A stretch of DNA of 64,000 nt from Thiomonas sp. FB-6 (GTDB taxonomy: Bacteria > Pseudomonadota > Gammaproteobacteria > Burkholderiales > Burkholderiaceae_C). Each line of letters opens with the position of its first letter. Positions within the stretch are counted from its first letter, which is position 1. Of the stretch, positions 20,681 to 30,000 are shown piece after piece. The position numbers and the translations under genes were made by a program. The stretch spans positions 443,084-507,083 of the forward strand of contig NZ_KB898471.1 in the NCBI RefSeq assembly GCF_000377645.1, written 5' to 3'. A model generated the notes under the pieces. It was not told the DNA's origin and ran no database searches. It worked only from the letters and a program-made list of their open reading frames with translations.

Positions 20681-21790
20681 TCAGGCCAGAGGCAGCAGGA
20701 TGCGGAAGTCGGTGTGTCCGGGCTGGCTGTCGCACTCGATGGTCCCCTGATGCTGTTGGATGAAGGTCTGCGCCAGGGTCAGACCCAGGCCCGAGCCACC
20801 GTCCCGCCCCGAGACCAGCGGAAAGAACATGCGGTCCTTGATGTGATCCGGGACCCCGGGGCCGTTGTCCATCACATGCAAGACCAATGCCAGGCGGTGG
20901 CGCTGCTTGACCACCGTCACCTGGCGTGCGATTCGCGTCTTGAACACGATGCGCGCGTCCCCGGCGGCGCGGCGCTCGGCCAGCGCCAGCGCCGCGTTGT
21001 GCGCGATGTTCAGCACGGCCTGGATCAGCTGCTCGCGGTCTCCGCGCAGCTCGGGCAGGCTGGCGTCGTAGTCGCGCACCACCTCCAGGCCGCGCGGGAA
21101 CTCCGCCAGGATCACCGAGCGCACGCGCTCGAGCACCTCGTGGATGTTCAGCTCGGCCACCACGTGCGGCCTCCGGTGCGGCGCCAGCAGCCGGTCCACC
21201 AGGCTCTGCAGGCGGTCGGCTTCGTGGATGATCACCCGCGTGTATTCACGCAGTTCGCGGCTGTCCAGCTCGGCCTGCAGCAACTGCGCGGCGCCGCGGA
21301 TGCCGCCCAGCGGGTTCTTGATCTCGTGCGCCAGGTTGCGGATCAGGTCCTTGCTGGCCTGCGCCTGGCGATGCCACTGCTCCTCGCGCTCCTGGCGGCT
21401 TTGCTGGCCCAGCTCCACCAGCTCGGCCAGCAGCAGCCCGGGCGCGTCGGTGCGCGAGACCACCACCTGCACCGGAATGGGCTCCGCGCCGGCACGCGCG
21501 ATCATCGAATCGTCGAAGCGCTTGCTGGAGAATTCCTCGCCCAGTACCTGGCGCAGCGCCTCGCGCAACGGGCCGTGGCGGCTCAGCCAGTGCTCGAGTT
21601 CCTGGCCCAGAAGCTGGCGCCGCGACAGGCCCAGGCCGGCTTCCAGCGCCGCATTGGCGTGCACCACCCGCCCGTCGGCGTCCACCACCGCGGCCATCGT
21701 GGCCAGCCAGTCCAGCGCGGCCGCCGCGTGCAGCGCGGCATCCGGCTGCGCGTCGCCGCCGCCGTCCGCGGGCATGGCGGATTCGTTCAC
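20681..21790 (-). CDS. ntrB: Nitrogen sensor kinase NtrB (NR-II)
   Basis: Predicted 369-residue soluble histidine kinase partnered with NtrC and normally controlled by PII. A PAS domain (about residues 25-130) is followed by the phosphoacceptor histidine in NLAHEIKNPLGGIRGAAQLL. ATP-binding motifs are the N box LNIAHNAALALAE, DNGPGVPD (G1) and GRDGGSGLGLTLAQ (G2). Translation probably begins at the GTG at 21790, six bases after the upstream gene; ATG at 21775 is the alternative. It has no membrane segment. Confidence 0.95.
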   Translation of the reverse strand: MNESAMPADGGGDAQPDAALHAAAALDWLATMAAVVDADGRVVHANAALEAGLGLSRRQLLGQELEHWLSRHGPLREALRQVLGEEFSSKRFDDSMIARAGAEPIPVQVVVSRTDAPGLLLAELVELGQQSRQEREEQWHRQAQASKDLIRNLAHEIKNPLGGIRGAAQLLQAELDSRELREYTRVIIHEADRLQSLVDRLLAPHRRPHVVAELNIHEVLERVRSVILAEFPRGLEVVRDYDASLPELRGDREQLIQAVLNIAHNAALALAERRAAGDARIVFKTRIARQVTVVKQRHRLALVLHVMDNGPGVPDHIKDRMFFPLVSGRDGGSGLGLTLAQTFIQQHQGTIECDSQPGHTDFRILLPLA

Positions 21791-21796
21791 GCCTTC

Positions 21797-22312
21797 TCAG
21801 TTCGAGTAATGCTGAAGCTCACGCTGCAGCGCGTCGATGTTCGACTTGGTCAGGTCGATCTGCTGTTTCATCGCCTGCACCCGGTCGAGGTATTTCTGGT
21901 AGTTGCGCTCGTCGCCCAGGCGCTGCGGCTGGCCGTTGTTGTACTCCTGCATCTGCTGGGCCAGCTTGGCCTGCTGCGCCTGCAGCTCGCTTTGCAGCAA
22001 CTGGCGCGCCTCGGCGTCGCGCTCGCTTTGCGCGCCGGAACTGACCTGCTCGGGGCCGGACGCGTGGTGCGCGTCGGCCGCCGGGCGGCGCGCCCGGTGC
22101 GCCGGCAGCGGCGTGGGCGAAAACACGCTGATATTCGCGTTGTCCACCGGCTTGCAGTTCTTCTCCCGCACCACGCTGAGCATGTTGGTGTAGGAGTTGT
22201 CGGGGCAGCGGTACACGCGAGCGGGATCGATGGCCTGCGCCGACGCGCCGGCCACGGCGCAGGCACCCAGACAGATCAGGAGAACAAGACGGCCAACGGC
22301 ATCGGTGCGCAT
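21797..22312 (-). CDS. Exported DUF4124-like coiled-coil protein
   Basis: Predicted 171-residue protein of unknown function. A signal peptide is clear (LVLLICLGACAVAGASAQA). The short domain around residues 30-55, VYRCPDNSYTNMLSVVREKNCKPVD cut by two cysteines, resembles DUF4124. The second half is Gln/Glu-rich and predicted coiled coil (LQSELQAQQAKLAQQMQEY). It lies six bases before ntrB and may share its transcript, but no link to nitrogen control is demonstrated. Confidence 0.75.
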   Translation of the reverse strand: MRTDAVGRLVLLICLGACAVAGASAQAIDPARVYRCPDNSYTNMLSVVREKNCKPVDNANISVFSPTPLPAHRARRPAADAHHASGPEQVSSGAQSERDAEARQLLQSELQAQQAKLAQQMQEYNNGQPQRLGDERNYQKYLDRVQAMKQQIDLTKSNIDALQRELQHYSN

Positions 22313-22397
22313 CGCAAACCCTGGAAGAACGGACCGGTCAACGGCATGATCGGCGGCGCCCGCGCGGCGGCCGGCATGCGCCCGAGTGTAAAGTAAA

Positions 22398-22429
22398 CCG
22401 GCGCCGCAATCTCGCGACTGCGGCGCCGG
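22398..22429 (-). terminator. Terminator downstream of glnA
   Basis: An 11-pair perfect stem (TGC-free arms CCGGCGCCGCA and TGCGGCGCCGG) with a ten-base loop lies past the glnA stop. On the minus strand it is followed by a T-rich tail, GGTTTACTTT. It should separate strong glnA transcription from the DUF4124-ntrBC genes, at least partly. Confidence 0.65.
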
Positions 22430-22486
22430 CGGCTGCGAAGGCCCGGTCCGCCGCGGCCCCTCGCGGGCCCGCGGCGGGCGCGGACT

Positions 22487-23902
22487 TCACAGCGAGTAGT
22501 ACATGTCGAACTCGACCGGGTGGGTGGTCATGCGGAAGCGCGTGACCTCCTCCATCTTCAGCGCGATGTAGGCGTCGATGAAATCGTTGCTGAACACGCC
22601 GCCGCGGGTCAGGAAGCCGCGGTCCTGGTCCAGGTAGCCCAGCGCCTGGTCGAGGCTGGAGCACACGGTCGGGATCTTCGCGTCCTCTTCCGGCGGCAGG
22701 TCGTACAGGTTCTTGCTCGCGGCCTCGCCCGGGTGGATCTTGTTCTCGACGCCGTCGAGGCCGGCCATCAGCATGGCGGCGAAGCCCAGGTACGGGTTGC
22801 AGGTCGGATCCGGGAAACGAACCTCGATGCGGCGGGCCTTGTCGCTTTGCACGTAGGGCACGCGGATCGACGCCGAACGGTTGCGGGCCGAGTAGGCCAG
22901 CTTCACCGGGGCCTCGAAGCCCGGCACCAGTCGCTTGTAGCTGTTGGTGCCCGGGTTGGTGATGGCGTTGAGCGCGCGCGCGTGCTTGATGATGCCGCCG
23001 ACGTAGTACAGCGCGAAGTCCGACAGGCCCGCATAGCCGTTGCCGGCGAACAGGTTCTTGCCGTCCTTCCAGATCGACTGGTGCACGTGCATGCCCGAGC
23101 CGTTGTCGCCCACCACCGGCTTGGGCATGAAGGTGGCCGTCTTGCCGTAGCTGTGCGCCACGTTCTGCACCACGTACTTGAGCACCTGGGTCCAGTCGGC
23201 GCGCTGCACCAGGGTGGAGAACATGGTGCCGATCTCGCACTGGCCGGCGCCCGCCACTTCGTGGTGGTGCACTTCCACCGGAACGCCCATCTGCTCGAGG
23301 ATCAGGCACATCTCGGAACGGATGTCCTGCAGGCTGTCCACCGGGGGCACGGGGAAGTAGCCGCCCTTGACCGCCGGGCGGTGGCCCATGTTGCCGCCTT
23401 CGATCTTCTCGCCGCTGGACCAGGAGGCCTCGTCGGAGTCGATCTTCACGAAGCAGCCGGACATGTCGACGTTCCAGCGCACCTGGTCGAAGATGAAGAA
23501 TTCGGGTTCCGGACCGAAATAGGCGGTGTCGCCGATGCCCGAGGCCTTCAGGAAGGCCTCGGCCTTCTTGGCGATGGAGCGGGGGTCGCGGTCGTAGGGC
23601 TTGCCGTCGCCGGGTTCGAGCACGTCGCACTGCAGCAGCAGCGTGGTCTCTTCCATGAACGGGTCGATGTTGGCGGTGTTGGCGTCGGGCATCAGCAGCA
23701 TGTCGGAGGCCTCGATGCCCTTCCAGCCGGCGACCGAGGAGCCGTCGAAGGCATGACCCTGGGTGAACTTGCTTTCATCGAACGCCGACACCGGCACGGT
23801 CACGTGCTGTTCCTTGCCGCGGGTGTCCGTGAAGCGGAAATCGACGAACTTGACGTCGTTTTCCTTCACCATGTTCAGTACGTCAGCAACCTGTTTGGTC
23901 AT
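22487..23902 (-). CDS. glnA: Glutamine synthetase type I
   Basis: Predicted 471-residue GSI-beta enzyme making glutamine from glutamate, ammonium and ATP. Signatures are [20 protein letters not shown], the beta-Grasp/ATP region [17 protein letters not shown], and the metal and glutamate site [19 protein letters not shown]. The adenylylation tyrosine lies in [15 protein letters not shown], so activity is expected to be controlled by GlnE. Its own promoter region contains a sigma-54 site and NtrC sites. Confidence 0.98.
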   Translation of the reverse strand: MTKQVADVLNMVKENDVKFVDFRFTDTRGKEQHVTVPVSAFDESKFTQGHAFDGSSVAGWKGIEASDMLLMPDANTANIDPFMEETTLLLQCDVLEPGDGKPYDRDPRSIAKKAEAFLKASGIGDTAYFGPEPEFFIFDQVRWNVDMSGCFVKIDSDEASWSSGEKIEGGNMGHRPAVKGGYFPVPPVDSLQDIRSEMCLILEQMGVPVEVHHHEVAGAGQCEIGTMFSTLVQRADWTQVLKYVVQNVAHSYGKTATFMPKPVVGDNGSGMHVHQSIWKDGKNLFAGNGYAGLSDFALYYVGGIIKHARALNAITNPGTNSYKRLVPGFEAPVKLAYSARNRSASIRVPYVQSDKARRIEVRFPDPTCNPYLGFAAMLMAGLDGVENKIHPGEAASKNLYDLPPEEDAKIPTVCSSLDQALGYLDQDRGFLTRGGVFSNDFIDAYIALKMEEVTRFRMTTHPVEFDMYYSL

Positions 23903-24030
23903 GCAAGTTCTCCGGAAAGGATGTTCGGTGGTGTGGAGGGAACGGCCCGCGGCTTCGGCCCGGTCGCTAGGCGCCGGAATGGCCGCCCATGCGGCTGCTC
24001 CGGGGCCCGCTCGACCCTGCTCGCAAATCT

Positions 24031-24046
24031 AGCAGAATCCATGCCA
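24031..24046 (-). promoter_or_regulatory. Sigma-54 promoter of glnA
   Basis: The minus strand reads TGGCATG-GATT-CTGCT. This matches the sigma-54 consensus TGGCAYR-N4-TTGCW at all positions but one and has exact GG/GC spacing. Transcription would start near 24020, giving a leader of about 117 bases before glnA. Confidence 0.85.
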
Positions 24047-24156
24047 TCCTCCGGTGATTTCACACCAGCCAGGACGGCCATGGGCGCAAGCCCGGCGCGC
24101 CGGGGGCCGCGCGCGCGGCAAGGCTGCGCCCCGTGCGCCGCGGCGTTCCGGCGCGC

Positions 24157-24220
24157 GCACCACGGACGTGCTCGACGCACCGGAATGGTGCTCATCAGAT
24201 GGAACGCACCGTTTCGGTGC
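24157..24220. promoter_or_regulatory. Triple NtrC enhancer upstream of glnA
   Basis: Three palindromes fit the NtrC half-site pair GCACC-N5-GGTGC: 24157-24171 (GCACC-ACGGA-CGTGC, one mismatch), 24177-24191 (GCACC-GGAAT-GGTGC, perfect) and 24206-24220 (GCACC-GTTTC-GGTGC, perfect). The starts are 20 and 29 bases apart, close to whole helical turns. They lie about 145-195 bases upstream of the predicted start, a normal enhancer distance. The third is inside the last codons of the CinA-like gene. Confidence 0.82.
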
Positions 24221-24980
24221 GCAGCTTCGCGCCCAGCTCGATCAGGCCCTGCCTGAGGGCATCGAAGGCGGGTTGCACGCACTGCGGTTCGCCCTTGACC
24301 CCGATCTCGATATGCCGCCCCCACTGGGCGTCGTCGACGCTGGGCAGGCTGTAGACCTTCACCTGCGCGTGCTCGCGCTCGATGCGCAGCATCAAGGGGG
24401 TGAGTTCCGACTCCATCGCGCCCTGCACGATCAGGCCGCGCTCCAGGTATCCGGCGGGACGCTGCAGATGCTGCAGCCGGGTATCGAGCACCCACTCGAT
24501 CATCGGCCAGGCCATCACCGGGAAGCCGGGCACGAAATAGTGCTCGCGAATGAAAAAACCCGGGATCTGGTTGTAGGGGTTGGGAATGATCTGCGCGCCC
24601 TGCGGGAAGGTGCCCATCTGCAGGCGCTGCTGGTTGGCGGGCGATTCCGGCTCCCCCAGGGAGGCGGTGACGATGCGCTGGCGGATCAGCGCGGCCGCCT
24701 CGGGGTGCAGTTCCAGCGGCAGGCCGAGCGCGGCGGCGGCCGCGGCACGGGTGTGGTCGTCCGGCGTGGCGCCGATGCCCCCGCAGCTCAGCACGGTGTC
24801 TCCGCGCTCGAAACTCGCGCGCAGCGAATCGTGCAGCACCTGCGCATCGTCGCCCAGGTACTGCGCCCATTGCAATTGCATGCCGCGCGCGGCCAGCAGT
24901 TGCTGCACGCGGGAAAAATGCTTGTCCTGCCGCTTGCCGGACAGGATTTCGTCACCGATGATGTACAGACCCAGAGCCAT
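24195..24980 (-). CDS. CinA-like/molybdopterin-binding domain protein
   Basis: Predicted 261-residue protein. It has the MoaB/MogA-type fold of the N-terminal domain of competence/damage-inducible CinA: LYIIGDEILSGKRQDKHFSR, then SCGGIGATPDDHTRAAAAAA, and IPNPYNQIPGFFIREHYFVPGFP. The C-terminal nicotinamide-nucleotide amidase domain of full CinA is absent, which is common in proteobacterial paralogues. The exact substrate is not known. The ATG at 24980 begins at the conserved core. Confidence 0.85.
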   Translation of the reverse strand: MALGLYIIGDEILSGKRQDKHFSRVQQLLAARGMQLQWAQYLGDDAQVLHDSLRASFERGDTVLSCGGIGATPDDHTRAAAAAALGLPLELHPEAAALIRQRIVTASLGEPESPANQQRLQMGTFPQGAQIIPNPYNQIPGFFIREHYFVPGFPVMAWPMIEWVLDTRLQHLQRPAGYLERGLIVQGAMESELTPLMLRIEREHAQVKVYSLPSVDDAQWGRHIEIGVKGEPQCVQPAFDALRQGLIELGAKLRTETVRSI

Positions 24981-25096
24981 GAGCTGGAGAAGCGCAGTTG
25001 AGCGGAACGATCTGGCAGCGCAAGTCCGGCATACCGGCATGCGCACCAGGGCCAAGTCGATCCCGTACATTGTTTGCGCAATCGGAGAAACTTTCC

Positions 25097-26461
25097 ATGA
25101 ACGCACGCGAGAATTCCCCTGATTCCCGGGCCGAGGCCGGCGCGGCGGCACCGATGCAGGCGCTGTGGATGCCCTTCACCGCCAACCGCGCCTTCAAGAG
25201 CGCGCCGCGCCTGCTGGTGCAGGCCAGCGGCATGTACTACCGCAGCGACGACGGCCGCGAGATCCTGGACGGCGCGGCGGGCCTGTGGTGCGTGAACGCC
25301 GGGCACTGCCGCGAGCCCATCACCCGCGCCATCCAGGAGCAGGCGGCGCGCATGGACTACGCCCCCTCCTTCCAGCTCGGGCATCCGCTGGAGTTCGAGG
25401 CCGCGCAGGCGCTGGCCGACATCGCGCCGGGGCGGCTCAAGCGCGTGTTCTTCACCAACTCCGGCTCGGAAAGCGTGGACACCGCGCTGAAGATCGCGCT
25501 GGCCTACCACCGCGCGCGCGGCCAGGGCCACCGCAACGTGTTCGTCGGCCGCGAGCGCGGCTACCACGGCGTGGGCTTCGGCGGCATCTCGGTGGGGGGC
25601 ATTCCCGGCAACCGCAAGGTGTTCCATGGCGCGCTGCTGCCCCACGTGGACCACCTGCCGCACACCCACGACCTCGAGCACCAGGGTTTCTCGCGCGGCC
25701 AGCCGGCCTGGGGCGCGCACCTGGCGGACGAGCTCGAGCGCATCGTGCAGCTGCACGACGCCTCGAACATCGCCGCGGTCATCGTCGAGCCGGTGGCCGG
25801 CTCCACCGGCGTGCTGGTGCCGCCCCAGGGCTACCTGCAACGCCTGCGCGCGCTGTGCGACAAGCACGGCCTGCTGCTGGTGTTCGACGAGGTGATCACC
25901 GGCTACGGGCGCCTGGGCGCGCCCTTCGCCGCGCAGGCGCTGGGCGTGCTGCCCGACATCATGGTCACCGCCAAGGCGGTGAACAACGGCACCGTGCCCC
26001 TGGGCGCGGTGTTCGTGCGCGAGGACCTGGTCGACACCGTGTTCGACGCCGCCGGCGAGGGCGCCATCGAACTGCCCCACGGCTATACCTATTCCGGGCA
26101 CCCGCTGGCCGCCGCCGCCACCTTGGCCACGCAGCGCCTGTATGCCGAGGAAGGGCTGCTCGACCGGGTGCGCCGCGACGGACTGGACAGCTACTGGGAA
26201 CAGACCCTGCACGGCCTGCGCGACGCCCCGCACGTGCGAGACATCCGCAACATCGGCCTCATGGGGGCGGTGGAACTGCACCCCCGCGCCGACGGCGCCG
26301 GCCTGCGCGGGCAGGAGGTATTCGCGCGCTGCTTTGCACTTGGGGCGCTGGTGCGCTATACCGGAGACACGATCGCGCTGTCGCCGCCGCTGATCATCGA
26401 ACGCGCGCAGGTCGACCGCCTCGCCGAGACGCTGCGCCGCGCGCTGCGGGAGACGCGCTGA
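25097..26461 (+). CDS. Class III omega-amino acid:pyruvate aminotransferase
   Basis: Predicted 454-residue PLP enzyme. The N-terminal LWMPFTANRAFKSAPRLLVQ and GAAGLWCVNAGHCREPI are typical of beta-alanine:pyruvate transaminases. FFTNSGSESVDTALKIAL binds the phosphate, VFDEVITGYGRLGAPFA carries the cofactor Asp, and the Schiff-base lysine is in MVTAKAVNNGTVPLGA. Likely substrates are beta-alanine or other omega-amino acids. A taurine:pyruvate role is conceivable because xsc is elsewhere in the window, but it is 36 kb away and the motif fits the beta-alanine type better. Confidence 0.9.
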   Translation: MNARENSPDSRAEAGAAAPMQALWMPFTANRAFKSAPRLLVQASGMYYRSDDGREILDGAAGLWCVNAGHCREPITRAIQEQAARMDYAPSFQLGHPLEFEAAQALADIAPGRLKRVFFTNSGSESVDTALKIALAYHRARGQGHRNVFVGRERGYHGVGFGGISVGGIPGNRKVFHGALLPHVDHLPHTHDLEHQGFSRGQPAWGAHLADELERIVQLHDASNIAAVIVEPVAGSTGVLVPPQGYLQRLRALCDKHGLLLVFDEVITGYGRLGAPFAAQALGVLPDIMVTAKAVNNGTVPLGAVFVREDLVDTVFDAAGEGAIELPHGYTYSGHPLAAAATLATQRLYAEEGLLDRVRRDGLDSYWEQTLHGLRDAPHVRDIRNIGLMGAVELHPRADGAGLRGQEVFARCFALGALVRYTGDTIALSPPLIIERAQVDRLAETLRRALRETR

Positions 26462-26508
26462 GCGGCGGGCGAACCCATTCACCGCCCCACCCGCCCGAGG
26501 AGCCTTCC

Positions 26509-27018
26509 ATGCGACGTCTCTATTTTCTGGTTCCGGACGTCCCCACGGCCTCGGCCGTGGTCGACGAGCTGCTGCTGGCGCGCGTGCCGGAGAAATCCAT
26601 CCACGTCGTGGCGCGCGAAGGCACGCCGCTGGGCAACCTGCCCGAGGCAGGCCTGGCCGAGAAGTCCGACCTGATCCCGGCGCTCGAGCGCGGGCTCGGG
26701 CTCGGCGGAGTCACCGGCACGCTGGCCGGGCTGGTGGTCATCGCGGTGCCCGGCGCCGCCGTGGTCTCCGCGGGGGCCATCGTGCTCAGCCTGGCGGTGG
26801 CCGGCGGCGCGGTCGGCGCCTGGGTGAGCAGCATGATCGGGGTCAGCGTGGACAGCCCGCGCCTGCGGCCCTACGAGCAGGCCATCGAGCAGGGCAAGCT
26901 GCTGATGATGATCGACGTGCCCACGCAGCGCGTCGAGGAGATCGACCAGCTGGTAAGGCGCCAGCACCCCGAGGCCGAGCCCGAGGGCGTGGACCCCGAC
27001 ATTCCGGCCTTCCCCTGA
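26509..27018 (+). CDS. DUF1269-like small membrane-associated protein
   Basis: Predicted 169-residue protein of unknown function. An N-terminal alpha/beta part (MRRLYFLVPDVPTASAVVDE) resembles the stress-protein/DUF1269 group that begins with a ferredoxin-like strand. A central glycine-rich hydrophobic stretch (residues about 70-112, for example TGTLAGLVVIAVPGAAVVSA) should insert in the membrane. The C-terminus is soluble and acidic. A GAGGAG ribosome site precedes the ATG. Confidence 0.75.
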   Translation: MRRLYFLVPDVPTASAVVDELLLARVPEKSIHVVAREGTPLGNLPEAGLAEKSDLIPALERGLGLGGVTGTLAGLVVIAVPGAAVVSAGAIVLSLAVAGGAVGAWVSSMIGVSVDSPRLRPYEQAIEQGKLLMMIDVPTQRVEEIDQLVRRQHPEAEPEGVDPDIPAFP

Positions 27019-27045
27019 CCCCGCGCGCCTCCGGCGCGCGGGGTC
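27017..27045. terminator. Bidirectional hairpin between the DUF1269-like gene and tamB
   Basis: A perfect 13-base inverted repeat (GACCCCGCGCGCC and GGCGCGCGGGGTC, loop TCC) spans both convergent stop codons. The very strong stem lacks a long T run. Confidence 0.65.
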
Positions 27046-30000
27046 AATCGAAATGGAAGGTGTAGAAAAGGTCGACGGCGTTGTCGGTGCCGGACTGCAG
27101 GCGCAGCGACAGGCGTTTGGTGAAGGTGTAACGCACGTTGAACAGGCTGCTGGCGGCCGCCAGCCCCTGTTCGATGCTCACCGACAGGCGTGAACTCAGC
27201 TTCTTGCCCACCGTGACCACGCTGTTCTGCAGGCCGCCCTGCCCGCTGAGCGTGAGCTGGTCCAGGCCCAGCGCGCCGGCCAGGCGACTGGTCAGCGGGA
27301 CCCCCTGGCCGCTGGACAGCAGCGCCGCCGCGGCCGTTTGCAGCGCGGCGTTCTGGTCGCTGCCCACGGTGCTCGGGTCCTGGCCGAGGACCAGCCATGA
27401 CAGGATGGCGCCGTCGGACATCGGCGGATCCGAGTTCAGTGCCACCTGGGGCGCGCGCAGCGTGCCCGTGACCCGCACCCCCACCTGCACCGGCAGGTTG
27501 TCGCGCTGCGCGGCCAGGTTCAGGCCCGGGTTGTCCACCGGCCCGGAGAAGTTCACGCTGCTGCCGGCGACCAGGCTCAGTTGCTGGCCGTAGGCCGAGT
27601 AGGTTCCGCTGCGCACGGCGACGCTGCCCTCGGCGTGCAGGGGCTGGCCGGGATCGGCGCGCAGCAGCAGCGCGCCCCCCAGGCGCGCGTCGACGCCGTA
27701 ACCGCCGAGATGGAAGTCGCGGCCCAGGTCCAGGCGCAGTTGCGCGCTCACCGGCATCGCACCGCTTCCCGGAGGGGCCGGCGCCGGCCTGCCCTGCACC
27801 ACCACGTCGGGCGCCAGGCGGGGCGTCTCGGCGCTGGCCAGCTCGATGTCGGCCTTGTCCACGTGCAAGGCGGCGTCCAGCGCCACCTGCCCATGCACCG
27901 CGCGCAGCGTGCCGCTTCCGCTGAGCTGCACCTGGCGCCCGGGGCGATCCAGCGCCTGCAGCCGGTCCAGCTTCCACGCGACGGCGCCGTTGAGCAGCCC
28001 CTCGGCCAGGCCCATGCTGCCGCTGGCCTGCAGGCTTCCCTGCCCGGAGGCATCGTCCACCCGCAGCGAGCGCAGGCGCAGGCGGTCGCCGTCGAACACG
28101 GCGTCGAGGCTGCCGTCGCGCAGGTCCAGGCCGATCTCGGGAAGGGCCAGCGCCAGGGCCTTGCCGGCCAGGCTTCCCTGCAGGCGCGGCGCCGCCAGGG
28201 TGCCCGATGCCCGCAGTTCGCCACGCAGGGCCCCGGCGGCGCGCGCGCCCTGGGGCAGCCAGCCCGACAGCCAGGAAAGCTCGGGCATGTCGAGCTTCGC
28301 GCGGCCGCTCAGCGGCGCCTGCGGGTCCACGCTCCAGCCCCGTGCCGACTGGCGCAGACCCAGGTCGGCACCCGCCTGCAGACTTCCCAGCCGGGCCCCG
28401 GCGGCGTCCAGCGCCGCGTGCAGGCTGCCCGCGCCGGCGTCCACGCGCAAGGCCAGGCGCGACAGGCCCAGCGGCAGGCCGCCCCCCGCCGGCAGCACGA
28501 GATCGCCGCTGCTGCGCTGAAGCTCCAGGTGCAGCGTCGGCGCGGGGCCGGTGCGCAGATCCCAGGCGGCCGCCAGGCGCAGGTCGGAGCGCAGCCCGTG
28601 CAGCCCTACGCCCGCCACGCGAGCCCAGTACGTCGGGTCGAGCCGGCTGGCTCGACCGCTGGACGACCAGGCCCCGGCTTCGCGGCGCAGGCTGCCCAGC
28701 TCGATGGTTCCGCCCGGGCTTTGCAGCGTTGCGTGGCGCAGCGCGAAACTCCCGTCCACGCCCACGCGCAACGCGGCAGGTGCGAGCAGGCGCAGGGGCA
28801 GCGAACCCGTGTTGTCCAGCGTGTCGATGCTCGCGCTCCAGCCCTTCGCGGGCAGCCAGGAGCCCTGCGCGCTCGCCTGCAGGCGCAGGCGCGGCGGAGC
28901 CAGCAGCCGCAGCTTCAGCGTGTGCGCGCGCAGGGTGCCGCGCAGTTGCAGCGCCAGCTCGCGCAGCGACTGGCCGGCCACGCGCAGGTCCTGGCCGCTG
29001 GCCTGCACGCGAAGCGGCCCCTGCAGTCCCTGGGCGATCTGCGCATCCAGATCGAGGCGGGCCAGCCGCAGCGAATCCGGCCCGCGCAACTCGCGCGCAT
29101 GCAGGACGAGGCGGCCGCTGGGCGCGGGCAGTCCGCCGTGCACGGTGGCCCGCGCCTGCGCACTGCCGCTCCAGCCCTCGCCGAGTTGCGCCAGTGCCGG
29201 GGCCTGAAGCTGCAGCCGCAGGCTGTCGCCGGGCCGGCCGAAGCTGCCCTGGGCCTGCAGGCGGTTGGCCCCCAGGCGCAAGGCGGCCTGTACATCGCGC
29301 ACCGTGCGCGGCGTCAGCAGTCCGCTGGCGCTGCCCTGCAGAGGCTGCCCGCGCCACCGGCTCGGCTCGACCCGCAGCGCAACGCGGGCGCTCGGCGCGG
29401 CCAGATCACCCTGCGCCTGCAATTGCAGGTTCAGGCGCGCGCGCGGCCAGTCGCCGAAACGCCGGGGATCGAAGTCGTGCAGGCGGGCCCGCAGCGAAAA
29501 AGCCCGTGCCTGCCCCTGTTCGAGGCTGCCGGCGAGGCTCAGTTCGGCGCCCTGGGCCTGCAGGCGCGCGCGCTCGACGTCGATGCGCCGCCCCGCGTGC
29601 CGCACTCGCAGCAGCGCCTGCCAGCCCGGCTGGCTCAGCGTGGCCGACAGGCTTTGCGCCTGCGCGCCGAGCGTGGCCTGCAGGCGGCCCTGCAGGCGCG
29701 TGGCCAGCAGGCGCGCATACAAGGCGTGCAGGTCCAGCGCGCGCGCCTGCAGGTCCACGGTGGCGCTGGCGTCGAGCGGCCAGGCGATGCTGCCGTCCAG
29801 GCTGCCGCCGCCCGCCAGGGCCGCGTGCAGGCCGGACGCGCGCAGCACGCCACCCTGCAGCGACAGCGCGGAGTCCAGGCGCGACAGGGGCAGGCGCCCC
29901 GCGTCGGCGCTTCCCGGCAAGGCGTTGCGCAGCGCAAGCTCGCCACGCAGCCCGTCCCGGGCGGTGCCGCGCAGGCGCGCCCGCAGGCTGAGTTCGGCTC

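Noticed and set aside
25097-26461. Assignment of the aminotransferase as taurine:pyruvate aminotransferase
   Set aside because: Its motifs fit beta-alanine:pyruvate transaminases better and it is not linked to xsc, which lies 36 kb away.
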